DNA of 64,000 nucleotides from Methylobacterium sp. UNC378MF (lineage in GTDB: Bacteria > Pseudomonadota > Alphaproteobacteria > Rhizobiales > Beijerinckiaceae): positions 62,001-126,000 of the forward strand of contig NZ_FMWU01000018.1 of assembly GCF_900103195.1 (NCBI RefSeq), given 5' to 3'. Positions within the stretch are counted from its first letter, which is position 1, and every line of letters starts with the position of its first letter. Of this stretch, positions 24,751 to 33,207 are shown in pieces. A model generated the notes under the pieces. It worked only from the letters and a program-made list of their open reading frames with translations, ran no database searches and was not told the origin of the DNA. Both the position numbers and the translations under genes were made by a program.

Positions 24751-26822
24751 GCGGTGCTGACACTCCGGCCAAGGCGGCCCTCGCTGAGATCGATACCCTC
24801 AGCATCAACACGATCCGGACGCTCGCGATCGACGCGGTGCAGAAGGCCAATTCCGGCCATGCCGGCGCGCCCATGGCGCTGGCGCCGGTCGCCTACACCC
24901 TGTGGAACCGCTATCTGCGCTACGACCCGGCGCATCCGCACTGGCCGAACCGCGACCGGTTCGTGCTGTCCTGCGGCCACGCCTCGATGCTGCTCTACGG
25001 GCTCCTGCACCTCGCGGGCGTCGCCGAAAGCGACGGCGGCAACGCTCCGGCGGTGTCGCTGGAGGACATCAAGAAGTTCCGCCAGCTCGACAGCCGCACC
25101 CCGGGCCACCCGGAATACCACTTCACCACCGGCGTCGAGACCACTACGGGCCCGCTCGGCCAGGGTGTGGCCAACTCGGTCGGCATGGCGATGGGCAGCC
25201 GCTTCCTCGGCCAGCACCTCAACCGGCCGAACCTGCCGCTGTTCGACTACAACGTCTACGCCGTCTGCTCGGATGGCGACCTGATGGAAGGTGTCGCCTC
25301 GGAGGCTGCCTCGCTCGCCGGCCACCTGCGGCTCGCCAACCTCTGCTGGATCTACGACGACAACACCATCACCATTGAAGGTCACACCGAACTGGCGTTC
25401 GGCGAGGAGGTGGCGACCCGCTTCCTGGCCTATGGCTGGCAGGTGCTGCGCGTAGCCGACGCCAACGACGTGCACGCGCTGGCGGGCTCCATCGAGACGT
25501 TCCTCGCCACCAACGACCGGCCGACGCTGATCATCGTCAAGTCGGTGATCGGCTACGGCGCGCCCAAGAAGCAGGGCACCTCGAAGGCCCACTCGGACGC
25601 GCTCGGCGAGGACGAGGTCAAGGGCGCCAAGCGCGCCTACGGATGGCCCGAGGACGCCCAGTTCCTCGTGCCGGACGGCGTGCAGGAGAACTTCCGCGAC
25701 GGCATCGGCAAGCGCGGCGCCGGCCTCTACGACGCGTGGCAGGGTCTGCTCGCCAAGGCCAAGGAGGCTGATGCCGAGCACGCCGAGGAGCTGAACGCCT
25801 TCCTGGAGGGCCGCCTGCCGGAGGGCTGGGACAAGGACATCCCGGTCTTTGAGCCGGACGCCAAGGGGCTCGCCACCCGCGAATCCTCCGGCAAGGTGCT
25901 CAACGCCATTGCCCAGCACGTGCCGTTCCTGCTCGGCGGTTCGGCGGATCTGGCGCCGTCCAACAAGTCGAACCTGACCTTCGAGGGCGCGGGCTCGTTC
26001 GGTCCGTTCTCGCCGGGCGGCCGCAACCTGCATTTCGGCGTCCGCGAGCACGCCATGGGCTCGATCGTGAACGGCCTGGGCCTCTCCGGCCTGCGGGCCT
26101 ACGGGGCGACCTTCCTGGTCTTCGCCGACTACATGCGCCCGCCGATCCGGCTCGCCGCGCTGATGGAGCTGCCGGTCTTCCACATCTTCACCCACGACTC
26201 GATCGGCGTGGGCGAGGACGGGCCGACCCACCAGCCGGTGGAGCAGCTCCTGTCGCTGCGGTGCATCCCGGGCCTCGTGACCCTGCGGCCGGCCGACGCC
26301 AACGAGGTCGCCGAGGCCTACCGGGTGATCTTCTCGCTGCGGAACCAGCCGGTGGTGCTCGCCCTCTCGCGCCAGCCGCTGCCGACTCTCGACCGCACCA
26401 AGTACGGTGCGGCCTCGGGCACCGCCAAGGGCGGCTACGTGCTCGCCGATTGCGACGGCACGCCCGACGTCATCCTGCTGGCCTCGGGATCCGAGGTGCA
26501 GCTCTGCATCGGTGCCTACGAATCCCTGAAGGCCCAGGGCGTGAAGGCTCGGGTGGTGTCGATGCCGTCCTGGGACCTGTTCGAGCGGCAGGACGCGGCC
26601 TACCGCGACTCGGTTCTGCCGCCCGCCGTGAAGGCCCGGGTCGCCGTGGAGCAGGGCAGCGTCATCGGCTGGGACCGCTATGCCGGCTCCGAGGGCGCGA
26701 TCATCGGCATGCACACCTTCGGCGCCTCGGCGCCGATCAAGGATCTCCAGACCAAGTTCGGCTTTACCCCCGAGAAGGTCCTGGAGGCCGCCAAGGCGCA
26801 GGTGGCCAAGCATAAGAAGTAG
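24747..26822 (+). CDS. tkt: transketolase
   Basis: A 691-residue thiamine-diphosphate enzyme of the pentose phosphate/Calvin-type pathways, moving two-carbon units between sugar phosphates. TPP and substrate residues are recognisable: NSGHAGAPMA, the CSDGDLMEGVASEAASLAGH cofactor motif, GHTELAFGEE, then the pyrimidine domain with REHAMGSIVNGLGLSGLRAY and FTHDSIGVGEDGPTHQPVE. Length is standard. The start is the ATG within ATGA shared with the GH15 stop. A hairpin of a dispersed repeat follows the stop. Methylotrophs need transketolase activity for pentose interconversion, which fits the inferred host. Confidence 0.97.
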   Translation: MSGADTPAKAALAEIDTLSINTIRTLAIDAVQKANSGHAGAPMALAPVAYTLWNRYLRYDPAHPHWPNRDRFVLSCGHASMLLYGLLHLAGVAESDGGNAPAVSLEDIKKFRQLDSRTPGHPEYHFTTGVETTTGPLGQGVANSVGMAMGSRFLGQHLNRPNLPLFDYNVYAVCSDGDLMEGVASEAASLAGHLRLANLCWIYDDNTITIEGHTELAFGEEVATRFLAYGWQVLRVADANDVHALAGSIETFLATNDRPTLIIVKSVIGYGAPKKQGTSKAHSDALGEDEVKGAKRAYGWPEDAQFLVPDGVQENFRDGIGKRGAGLYDAWQGLLAKAKEADAEHAEELNAFLEGRLPEGWDKDIPVFEPDAKGLATRESSGKVLNAIAQHVPFLLGGSADLAPSNKSNLTFEGAGSFGPFSPGGRNLHFGVREHAMGSIVNGLGLSGLRAYGATFLVFADYMRPPIRLAALMELPVFHIFTHDSIGVGEDGPTHQPVEQLLSLRCIPGLVTLRPADANEVAEAYRVIFSLRNQPVVLALSRQPLPTLDRTKYGAASGTAKGGYVLADCDGTPDVILLASGSEVQLCIGAYESLKAQGVKARVVSMPSWDLFERQDAAYRDSVLPPAVKARVAVEQGSVIGWDRYAGSEGAIIGMHTFGASAPIKDLQTKFGFTPEKVLEAAKAQVAKHKK

Positions 26823-26837
26823 CCCGACGGCCATTCC

Positions 26838-26860
26838 CCCCTCCCCCTTGTGGGGAGGGG
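26838..26860. repeat. CCCCTCCCC hairpin repeat after tkt
   Basis: CCCCTCCCC (26838-26846) pairs with GGGGAGGGG (26852-26860) around CTTGT. It is followed by CCAGGGGTGGGGGTGG, which is mirrored by GCGCCACCCCCAGG further on, and by a second small stem (CTCCTCCCCGCAAGGAGGAG) before tal-pgi. The composite element repeats the one at 14478-14499 and may act as a transcript-processing point. Confidence 0.65.
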
Positions 26861-27004
26861 CCAGGGGTGGGGGTGGTGCAGAAGGCACCGATGCGCTCGT
26901 TCCTGCGCCACCCCCAGGCGGGATCTTCGATCCCCAAACTCCTCCCCGCAAGGAGGAGAGCGCGTTCCGGGTCCGGGACGCGGTACGCGAGACGAGGAAC
27001 CGAC

Positions 27005-29851
27005 ATGAACGCGCTCAAGGCCCTGCACGACGAACAGGATCAAGCGGTCTGGCTCGACTTCGTGGCCCGCGGATTCATCGCGAAGGGCGAACTGAAGCAA
27101 CTCGTGGAGCGGGACGGCCTGCGGGGCGTCACCTCCAACCCGTCGATCTTCGAGAAGGCGATCGGCCACTCGGACGAGTATGACGACAGCCTCAAGGCCG
27201 TGCAGGCGACCGGCGACAGCCGCGTGATCGACCTCTACGAGGGATTGGCCATCGCCGATATCCAGGCGGCCGCCGACGTGCTCCGCGCGGTCTACGAGGC
27301 GAGTGACGGTGCCGACGGCTACGTTAGCCTGGAGGTCTCGCCCTACCTCGCCCTCGATACCGAGGCGACGTTGATCGAAGCCCGGCGCCTGCACAAGGCA
27401 GTCTCGCGCGACAACCTGATGGTGAAGGTGCCGGCGACCCCCGAGGGAATCCCGGCGATCCGCCAGCTCACCGCCGAGGGCATCTCGATCAACGTCACCC
27501 TGCTGTTCTCGCAGGAGGCCTACGAGGCCGTGGCCCGCGCCTTCATCGACGGTCTCGACGAGCGCGCGAAGGCCGGTCACGACGTCTCGCGGATCGCCAG
27601 CGTGGCGAGCTTTTTCATCAGCCGCATCGACGTGCTGGTCGACAAGCTCCTCGACGAGAAGATCGCCCAGGCGAACGACCCCGACGAGAAGATCGCCCTG
27701 GAGCAGCTCAAGGGGAAGGTGGCGATCGCCAACGCCAAGCTCGCCTACCAGCGCTACAAGCGCATCTTCGCCGAGTCGAAATGGACGGCTCTCGCCGAGA
27801 AGGGCGCCAAGGCGCAACGGCTCCTCTGGGCCTCGACGGGCGTGAAGAACAAGGCCTATTCCGACGTCCTCTACGTCGAGGAGCTGATCGGACCGAACAC
27901 CGTCAACACCATGCCGCCGGCAACGATGGACGCGTTCCGCGACCACGGCGTGGTGCGGGCGACGATCGAGGAGGATGTCCCCGGCGCCGAGGCCGTGATG
28001 GCACGGCTCGCCCGGAGCGGCATCGAGATCGAAAAGATCGCCGAGCAGCTAGTGAAGGAGGGCGTGCAGCTCTTCATCGACGCGGCCGACAACCTGCTGG
28101 GCGCGGTCGCCGGCAAGCGGCTGGCCCTCCTCGGGCACCGTCTGGACGGCCAGAGCCTCGCCCTGGACGAGTCCCTCGCGGCCGAGGCGAAGAAGACGGT
28201 CGAATCCTGGCGCGCGAGCGGGTCGATCCGCCGGCTCTGGGCGGGCGACGCCTCGGTCTGGTCCGGCCATGACGAGGCGAACTGGCTCGGGTGGCTGCAC
28301 ATCGTCGAGGAGGAATTGGAGAAGGCCGCGGATTACGCCGCCTTCTCCGACTGGGTGAAGGCGCAAGGCTTCACCGACGCGGTGGTGCTGGGCATGGGCG
28401 GCTCGAGCCTCGGTCCGGAGGTTCTGAGCCTGACCTATGGCCAGCGCGAGGGCTTCCCGAAGCTCCAGATCCTCGACTCGACCCATCCGGATCAGGTCCG
28501 CGCCCTCGAGGCGAGCATCGACCTGGGCAAGACGCTGTTCATCGTCGCGTCGAAGTCCGGCTCGACCCTGGAGCCCAACGTCTTCCGCGACTACTTCCTG
28601 GCCCGCGCGAGGGACGTGCTGGGCGAGAGGGCCGGCGAGCATTTCGTGGCGGTCACTGATCCCGGCTCCGACATGGAGCGCGCCGCCAAGGCGGATGGGT
28701 TCAAAAAGATCTTCTACGGCGTGAAGCAGATCGGCGGGCGCTACTCGGTGCTCTCGGCCTTCGGCCTCGTGCCGGCCGCCGCCATGGGCCTCGACGTGAA
28801 GGCGCTCCTCGAGACCGCCCGGATCATGGTCCGCTCCTGCGGCCCGGCCGTGCCTCCGGCCGTGAACCCGGGCGTCCTTCTCGGCACCGCCATCGGCGCC
28901 GCCGCGCGCGCCGGGCGCGACAAGGTGACGGTCATCGCCTCACCGGCGATCGCCAGCTTCGGCGCCTGGGCCGAGCAGTTGATCGCGGAATCGACCGGCA
29001 AGCAGGGCAAGGGCCTCGTCCCGGTGGACGGCGAGCCGGTGGGGGTGCCGGCGGTCTACGGCCACGACCGGTTCTTCCTCTATCTCCGCCTCGACGGCAA
29101 CGCCGAGGCCACGCAGGACGAGGCACTGCGTGCTCTGGAGCGCGACGGCCACCCGGTCGCCCGCATCACTCTGGATTCGATCGAGCAGCTGCCGCAGGAA
29201 TTCTACCGGCTGGAGATGGCGACCGCGGTGGCCGGCGCGGTGATCGGCATCAATCCGTTCGACCAGCCCGACGTCGAGGCCAGCAAGGTCGAGACCAAGA
29301 AGCTGTTCGCGGAGGCCGAGGCGAGCGGCGCCCTCCCGGCGGAGACGCCGCTCTACGCGGACGACGCGATCGCCCTCTACGCCGACCCGCAGAATGCGGA
29401 AGGGTTGAAGCAGGCGGCCGACGGCCTGGAGCCCGCCCTCAAGGCGCAGCTCGCCCGGCTCAAGGACGGCGATTATCTCGGGCTCCTCGCCTACGTGCCG
29501 CGCGATGCCACGACCGCCGGTATCCTGCAGGAGGCGCGGATCGCCGTGCGAGACGCCCGCAAGGTCGCAACCTGCCTGGAATTCGGTCCGCGGTTCCTCC
29601 ACTCCACGGGGCAAGCCTACAAGGGCGGACCGGATAGCGGCGTGTTCCTCCAGATCACCGCGGATCCGACGCGCGACCTGCCGATCCCCGGCCGGAAGCT
29701 CGGCTTCGCCACCGTTGTGGCCGCACAGGCGCGAGGCGATTTCGCGGTTCTCGCCGAACGCGGCCGGCGGGCGCTGCGGGTCCATATCAAGGGTGATCTC
29801 GAGACGGGGCTGAAGCGCGTTGCGGCGGCGCTCAAGGCCGCAGTGGCGTGA
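27005..29851 (+). CDS. tal-pgi: bifunctional transaldolase / glucose-6-phosphate isomerase
   Basis: A 948-residue fusion. Residues 1-370 are transaldolase (GVTSNPSIFEKAI; active-site Lys141 in NLMVKVPATPEGIP; KNKAYSDVLYVEEL). From about 400 onwards is phosphoglucose isomerase (VLGMGGSSLGPEVL; VASKSGSTLEPNVF; a late conserved QPDVEASK region). One polypeptide thus links fructose-6-phosphate made by transaldolase to glucose-6-phosphate for the oxidative branch. Such fusions occur in some alphaproteobacteria and cyanobacteria. The ATG at 27005 follows GACGAGGAACC; the frame upstream crosses the hairpin repeat. A terminator-like stem follows. Confidence 0.95.
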   Translation: MNALKALHDEQDQAVWLDFVARGFIAKGELKQLVERDGLRGVTSNPSIFEKAIGHSDEYDDSLKAVQATGDSRVIDLYEGLAIADIQAAADVLRAVYEASDGADGYVSLEVSPYLALDTEATLIEARRLHKAVSRDNLMVKVPATPEGIPAIRQLTAEGISINVTLLFSQEAYEAVARAFIDGLDERAKAGHDVSRIASVASFFISRIDVLVDKLLDEKIAQANDPDEKIALEQLKGKVAIANAKLAYQRYKRIFAESKWTALAEKGAKAQRLLWASTGVKNKAYSDVLYVEELIGPNTVNTMPPATMDAFRDHGVVRATIEEDVPGAEAVMARLARSGIEIEKIAEQLVKEGVQLFIDAADNLLGAVAGKRLALLGHRLDGQSLALDESLAAEAKKTVESWRASGSIRRLWAGDASVWSGHDEANWLGWLHIVEEELEKAADYAAFSDWVKAQGFTDAVVLGMGGSSLGPEVLSLTYGQREGFPKLQILDSTHPDQVRALEASIDLGKTLFIVASKSGSTLEPNVFRDYFLARARDVLGERAGEHFVAVTDPGSDMERAAKADGFKKIFYGVKQIGGRYSVLSAFGLVPAAAMGLDVKALLETARIMVRSCGPAVPPAVNPGVLLGTAIGAAARAGRDKVTVIASPAIASFGAWAEQLIAESTGKQGKGLVPVDGEPVGVPAVYGHDRFFLYLRLDGNAEATQDEALRALERDGHPVARITLDSIEQLPQEFYRLEMATAVAGAVIGINPFDQPDVEASKVETKKLFAEAEASGALPAETPLYADDAIALYADPQNAEGLKQAADGLEPALKAQLARLKDGDYLGLLAYVPRDATTAGILQEARIAVRDARKVATCLEFGPRFLHSTGQAYKGGPDSGVFLQITADPTRDLPIPGRKLGFATVVAAQARGDFAVLAERGRRALRVHIKGDLETGLKRVAAALKAAVA

Positions 29852-29863
29852 TGCGTCGGGAAG

Positions 29864-29890
29864 GGGCGGCGGCCGGTGGTCGCCGCCCTT
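29864..29890 (+). terminator. weak terminator after tal-pgi
   Basis: GGGCGGCG pairs with CGCCGCCC over a 9-base loop 13 bases after the stop, followed by TT-TG only. It may partly separate tal-pgi from gnd, which lies 282 bases away. Confidence 0.45.
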
Positions 29891-30133
29891 TGCCGGGCGC
29901 ATGCAGCGCCAGCGGAATGCCAGCCGGGACCCGGCACAAGGAGACGCGCAGCATCCGGATGAAGATGGCTAGGTGTTCGGAGCCGTTTCACGGCACGTCT
30001 CGTGCCGGGTCCTGGATCACCGTCCACGGCGTTCCAGGGGTCCGGGAAAGCGTCGCGTTTCAGGGTTTGACGTCGGCGAAGCCGTAGAACCTCAACCCCG
30101 CCTCGCGGGGTCGACCGGTAAGGAAGGGCAGCA

Positions 30134-31111
30134 ATGCAACTCGGCATGATCGGCCTCGGCCGGATGGGCGGCAACATCGTCCGGCGTCTCCTTCGCGATG
30201 GCCACAAAGCCGTGGTGTTCGACCAGAACCCCGCCGCGGTTGCGGCCCTGGTTGAGGCCGGCGCGGTCGGCGCGTCCAGCCTGGAGGATCTGGTCTCCAA
30301 GCTGGAGGTGCCGCGGGCGGCCTGGGTGATGCTGCCGGCGGGCGCGATCACCGAGCAGGCGGTCCAGACCCTCTCGGACCTGATGCAGTCCGGCGACTGC
30401 ATCATCGACGGCGGCAATTCCTTCTACGGCGACGATGTCCGCCGCGGCCTCGCCCTCAAGGAAAAGGGCCTGCACTACGTCGATGTCGGCACCTCGGGCG
30501 GCGTCTGGGGACTGGAGCGCGGCTACTGCATGATGATCGGCGGCGACAAAGAGACTGTCGACCGCCTCGATCCGATCTTCAAGACCCTTGCGCCGGGGGT
30601 CGGCGACATCCCCAAGACCCCGAACCGGGAGGGTCGCGACCCGAGGGCCGAGCAGGGTTATATCCATGCCGGCCCGACTGGCGCCGGACACTTCGTCAAG
30701 ATGGTCCATAACGGCATCGAGTACGGCCTGATGCAGGCCTATGCCGAGGGCTTCGACATCCTCCGCCACGCCAATGCCGCGGAGCTTCCGGCCGAGCGCC
30801 GCTTCGACCTCAACATGGGCGACGTCGCCGAGGTCTGGCGGCGCGGCAGCGTCGTGTCGTCGTGGCTCCTCGACCTGACCGCCCAGGCGCTGGCCGGCGA
30901 CGAGCAACTGACCGACTTTTCGGGCTACGTCGAGGATTCGGGCGAGGGCCGCTGGACCATCAACGCCGCCGTCGAGGAGGGCGTCCCGGCGACGGTGCTC
31001 TCCGCCGCTCTCTACCGCCGCTTCCGCTCCCGCGAGCACGCCAGCTACGCCGACAAGCTGCTCTCGGCGATGCGCAAGGGCTTCGGCGGCCACCAGGAGC
31101 CGAAGACGTAG
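30134..31111 (+). CDS. gnd: 6-phosphogluconate dehydrogenase, decarboxylating (short type)
   Basis: A 325-residue enzyme converting 6-phosphogluconate to ribulose 5-phosphate. The Rossmann motif is GMIGLGRMGGNIVRRL, followed by DGGNSFYGDD, DVGTSGGVWGLERGYCMMIG with catalytic-loop residues, and the HFVKMVHNGIEYGLMQAY helix carrying the catalytic Lys. It is the short (about 300-330 residue) form, often NAD-dependent, rather than the 470-residue NADP form. AGGAAGG precedes the ATG. The pgl gene starts 16 bases downstream, so the two are probably cotranscribed. No zwf was found in the window. Confidence 0.93.
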   Translation: MQLGMIGLGRMGGNIVRRLLRDGHKAVVFDQNPAAVAALVEAGAVGASSLEDLVSKLEVPRAAWVMLPAGAITEQAVQTLSDLMQSGDCIIDGGNSFYGDDVRRGLALKEKGLHYVDVGTSGGVWGLERGYCMMIGGDKETVDRLDPIFKTLAPGVGDIPKTPNREGRDPRAEQGYIHAGPTGAGHFVKMVHNGIEYGLMQAYAEGFDILRHANAAELPAERRFDLNMGDVAEVWRRGSVVSSWLLDLTAQALAGDEQLTDFSGYVEDSGEGRWTINAAVEEGVPATVLSAALYRRFRSREHASYADKLLSAMRKGFGGHQEPKT

Positions 31112-31127
31112 AGAAAGGGGTCAGCGC

Positions 31128-31853
31128 GTGAGCCTTCCCATCGGCACCCACGTCCTGAAGGATCCGCAGGCGGTCGCCCGGGAGGCGGCCGAGCGGCTGA
31201 TCGCGGCCTGCGGCGAGAGCCGCTCCGAGCGGATCGCGATCAGCCTCTCGGGCGGCTCGACGCCGAAGCTTCTATACGGTCTGCTCGCCGGGCCGGACTA
31301 CGCGACGCGTGTGCCATGGGAGCGGATCCACTGGTTCTTCGGCGACGACCGCGCGGTCCCCTGGGACGATGCCCGCAGCAACGTGCGGATGGTCCGCGAG
31401 GCGTTCAGTCACGGCTCGCGGATCCCGCCGACGCATCTCCATTTCATCCCCTCCGACCTGGGACTGGAGGTGGGGGCCCGCGCTTATGAGCGGACACTCC
31501 TGGACTTCTACGGCGCCGAGCGCCTCGATCCGGCACGGCCGCTGTTCGACCTCGTGCTGCTCGGCCTCGGCGAGGATGGGCATACCGCCTCGCTGTTCCC
31601 CGGAAAGCCCGCCGTCGACGAGACCCACCGGCTCGTAGCCCCCGTGCCCGAGGCCGGTCTGGAGCCCTTCGTCCCGCGGATCAGCCTGACGCTGCCGGCG
31701 CTCGCCTCCTCGCGGCACGTCCTGTTCCTGGTCACGGGTGCCGGCAAGAGGGCGCCCCTCACCCGGCTCGCCGCGGGTGAGGACCTGCCCGCCGGTCGCG
31801 TAACCAGCACGGGCGCGGTGGCGTGGCTGCTCGATGAGGCCGCGGCGGGTTAA
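31128..31853 (+). CDS. pgl: 6-phosphogluconolactonase
   Basis: A 241-residue enzyme of the glucosamine-6-phosphate isomerase-like fold that hydrolyses 6-phosphoglucono-lactone. Signatures: ISLSGGSTPKLLYGLL, HWFFGDDRAVPWDDARSNVR, LVLLGLGEDGHTASLFPG and RISLTLPAL. It starts with GTG at 31128 after AAAGGGG. It completes the oxidative branch with gnd directly upstream. Short and otherwise normal. Confidence 0.95.
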   Translation: MSLPIGTHVLKDPQAVAREAAERLIAACGESRSERIAISLSGGSTPKLLYGLLAGPDYATRVPWERIHWFFGDDRAVPWDDARSNVRMVREAFSHGSRIPPTHLHFIPSDLGLEVGARAYERTLLDFYGAERLDPARPLFDLVLLGLGEDGHTASLFPGKPAVDETHRLVAPVPEAGLEPFVPRISLTLPALASSRHVLFLVTGAGKRAPLTRLAAGEDLPAGRVTSTGAVAWLLDEAAAG

Positions 31854-32059
31854 GACCCCCGGGGTACTCTCCCCTCGGCGCTGCACGGACCGTCTGCAGC
31901 TGTGCGCGGCAGAGACCGCGCGCTGGACTGCCTCGGTGCCGCGAAGGACCTGAGTGGCGCAAAGAGAGTCGCGTCCGCAGCACGATCCCCTGTTTCGGCG
32001 GCGGCTTCGCAGCGCGCGCGCAAAGCGCGCAACAGCATTCCGCAAATGAGCCCTGGAAC

Positions 32060-32072
32060 GCAATGTCATTGC
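32060..32072. promoter_or_regulatory. 13-bp palindrome upstream of the cysteine dioxygenase-like gene
   Basis: GCAATG-T-CATTGC is a perfect dyad 100 bases before the start of the dioxygenase gene. Lrp/AsnC proteins bind dyads of this size, and an Lrp-family gene lies convergent just past the dioxygenase gene. This is the only notable structure in the 318-base gap 31854-32171, which also has alternating GCGCGC stretches. Confidence 0.4.
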
Positions 32073-32171
32073 CGCGTCGGGGGGAAATGCGCGCAACAAC
32101 GCAATCCGGCAGCGTCGGCCTTTCGGTACCCTTTGCACAGCCTCGCGAAGCGCGCCGAAGGAGACCCGCCG

Positions 32172-32693
32172 ATGCCGCAGACGACCAGCCCGACCGATGT
32201 CGAGGCGATGTTGGCGAGTCTCGCCCGCTCCGCGCGCCGCTCGCCGGATGCCTATCTGGCCTCGGCGCGCGCCGCTCTGCTCCGCATCCTGGCTCGGCCG
32301 GACCTTCTCGACTCGACGAAGCTGCTCGGCCGCGGTCCGGGCTTGAGCCGCAATCTTCTGTTCGGCAGCGAGGCGATCAGCGTCTGGGCGATGGTCTGGG
32401 CTCCCGGCGCGGTGACGCCGGTCCACGACCATCACTGCTCGTGCTGCTTCGGCCTGCTGCGCGGCAGCCTGCGGGAGACGTGGTATCGCCCGATCAGCGA
32501 GACCCACGCGGTGGCGACGCAGGACGTCGTCCGTGAGCCCGGCTTCGTCGCCTGCATGATGCCTTCGGGGCCGAACCTGCACCGGATCGCCAATGACGGA
32601 CCGGATGTGGCCGTCTCGATCCACGTCTACGGCTACGACCACCGGGCGCAGGATACCTCGATCCACCGGACCTACGCGGTGGCGGCGGGCTGA
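32172..32693 (+). CDS. cysteine dioxygenase-like cupin (type I family)
   Basis: A 173-residue cupin of the cysteine/3-mercaptopropionate dioxygenase family, which would oxidise a thiol to its sulfinate with Fe(II) and O2. The metal-binding segment PVHDHHCSCCFGLLRGSL gives H-x-H, and GPNLHRIAN supplies the third His. The substrate Arg and YGYDH tail are compatible. GAAGGAGACC precedes the ATG at 32172. The family split (cysteine versus mercaptopropionate) rests on a few residues I cannot assign surely. The Lrp-family gene ends 17 bases away convergently. Confidence 0.8.
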   Translation: MPQTTSPTDVEAMLASLARSARRSPDAYLASARAALLRILARPDLLDSTKLLGRGPGLSRNLLFGSEAISVWAMVWAPGAVTPVHDHHCSCCFGLLRGSLRETWYRPISETHAVATQDVVREPGFVACMMPSGPNLHRIANDGPDVAVSIHVYGYDHRAQDTSIHRTYAVAAG

Positions 32694-32710
32694 GGTCCGC
32701 CGCGGCGCGA

Positions 32711-33172
32711 TCACGTCACGTAGATCGTCGGGACGGCGGTCGTGTACTTCATCTCCTCCATGGCGATGGACGAGGACAGGTTCGAGAAGTCGAGCTTGGC
32801 GATGAGGCGCTGGTAGACTGCATCGTAGGCCTCGATGTCCGGCACCACGATCCGCAGCAGGTAATCGATCTCGCCGGTCAGGCGCCAGGCCTCCACGATT
32901 TCGGGGAAGCCGGCCACCACCCGCCGGAAGGCGTCGGACCAGTCGGCGGCGTGGCGCGGCGCCTTCACGGCCACGAACACTGTGGTGGGGACGTTGACCT
33001 TGCGGCGATCCACCAGGGCGACCCGTCGCCGGATCACGCCGGAGGCTTCCAGCTTCTTCACCCGGCGCCAGCACGGCGCCGCGCTGATCCCGACCTGCTC
33101 GGCGAGCTCGGCGATCGGGAGCGTCGCGTCCTGCTGGAGCAGGTCGAGGATCTTCCGGTCCACCGCGTCCAT
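32711..33172 (-). CDS. Lrp/AsnC-family transcriptional regulator
   Basis: A 153-residue regulator. An N-terminal winged helix-turn-helix (VDRKILDLLQQDATLPIAEL, QVGISAAPCWRRVKKLEASG) is followed by the RAM ligand-binding domain (TGEIDYLLRIVVPDIEAYD, SSIAMEEMKYTTAVP). It is the size of amino-acid-responsive Lrp proteins. Its convergent neighbour is the cysteine dioxygenase-like gene, and cysteine-sensing Lrp regulators are known in alphaproteobacteria, so control of thiol catabolism is a reasonable guess. The ATG at 33172 gives the standard N-terminus. Confidence 0.93.
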   Translation of the reverse strand: MDAVDRKILDLLQQDATLPIAELAEQVGISAAPCWRRVKKLEASGVIRRRVALVDRRKVNVPTTVFVAVKAPRHAADWSDAFRRVVAGFPEIVEAWRLTGEIDYLLRIVVPDIEAYDAVYQRLIAKLDFSNLSSSIAMEEMKYTTAVPTIYVT

Positions 33173-33207
33173 GCGATCGATGCTCCCGCCGACGGGTCCG
33201 GGCCGGA

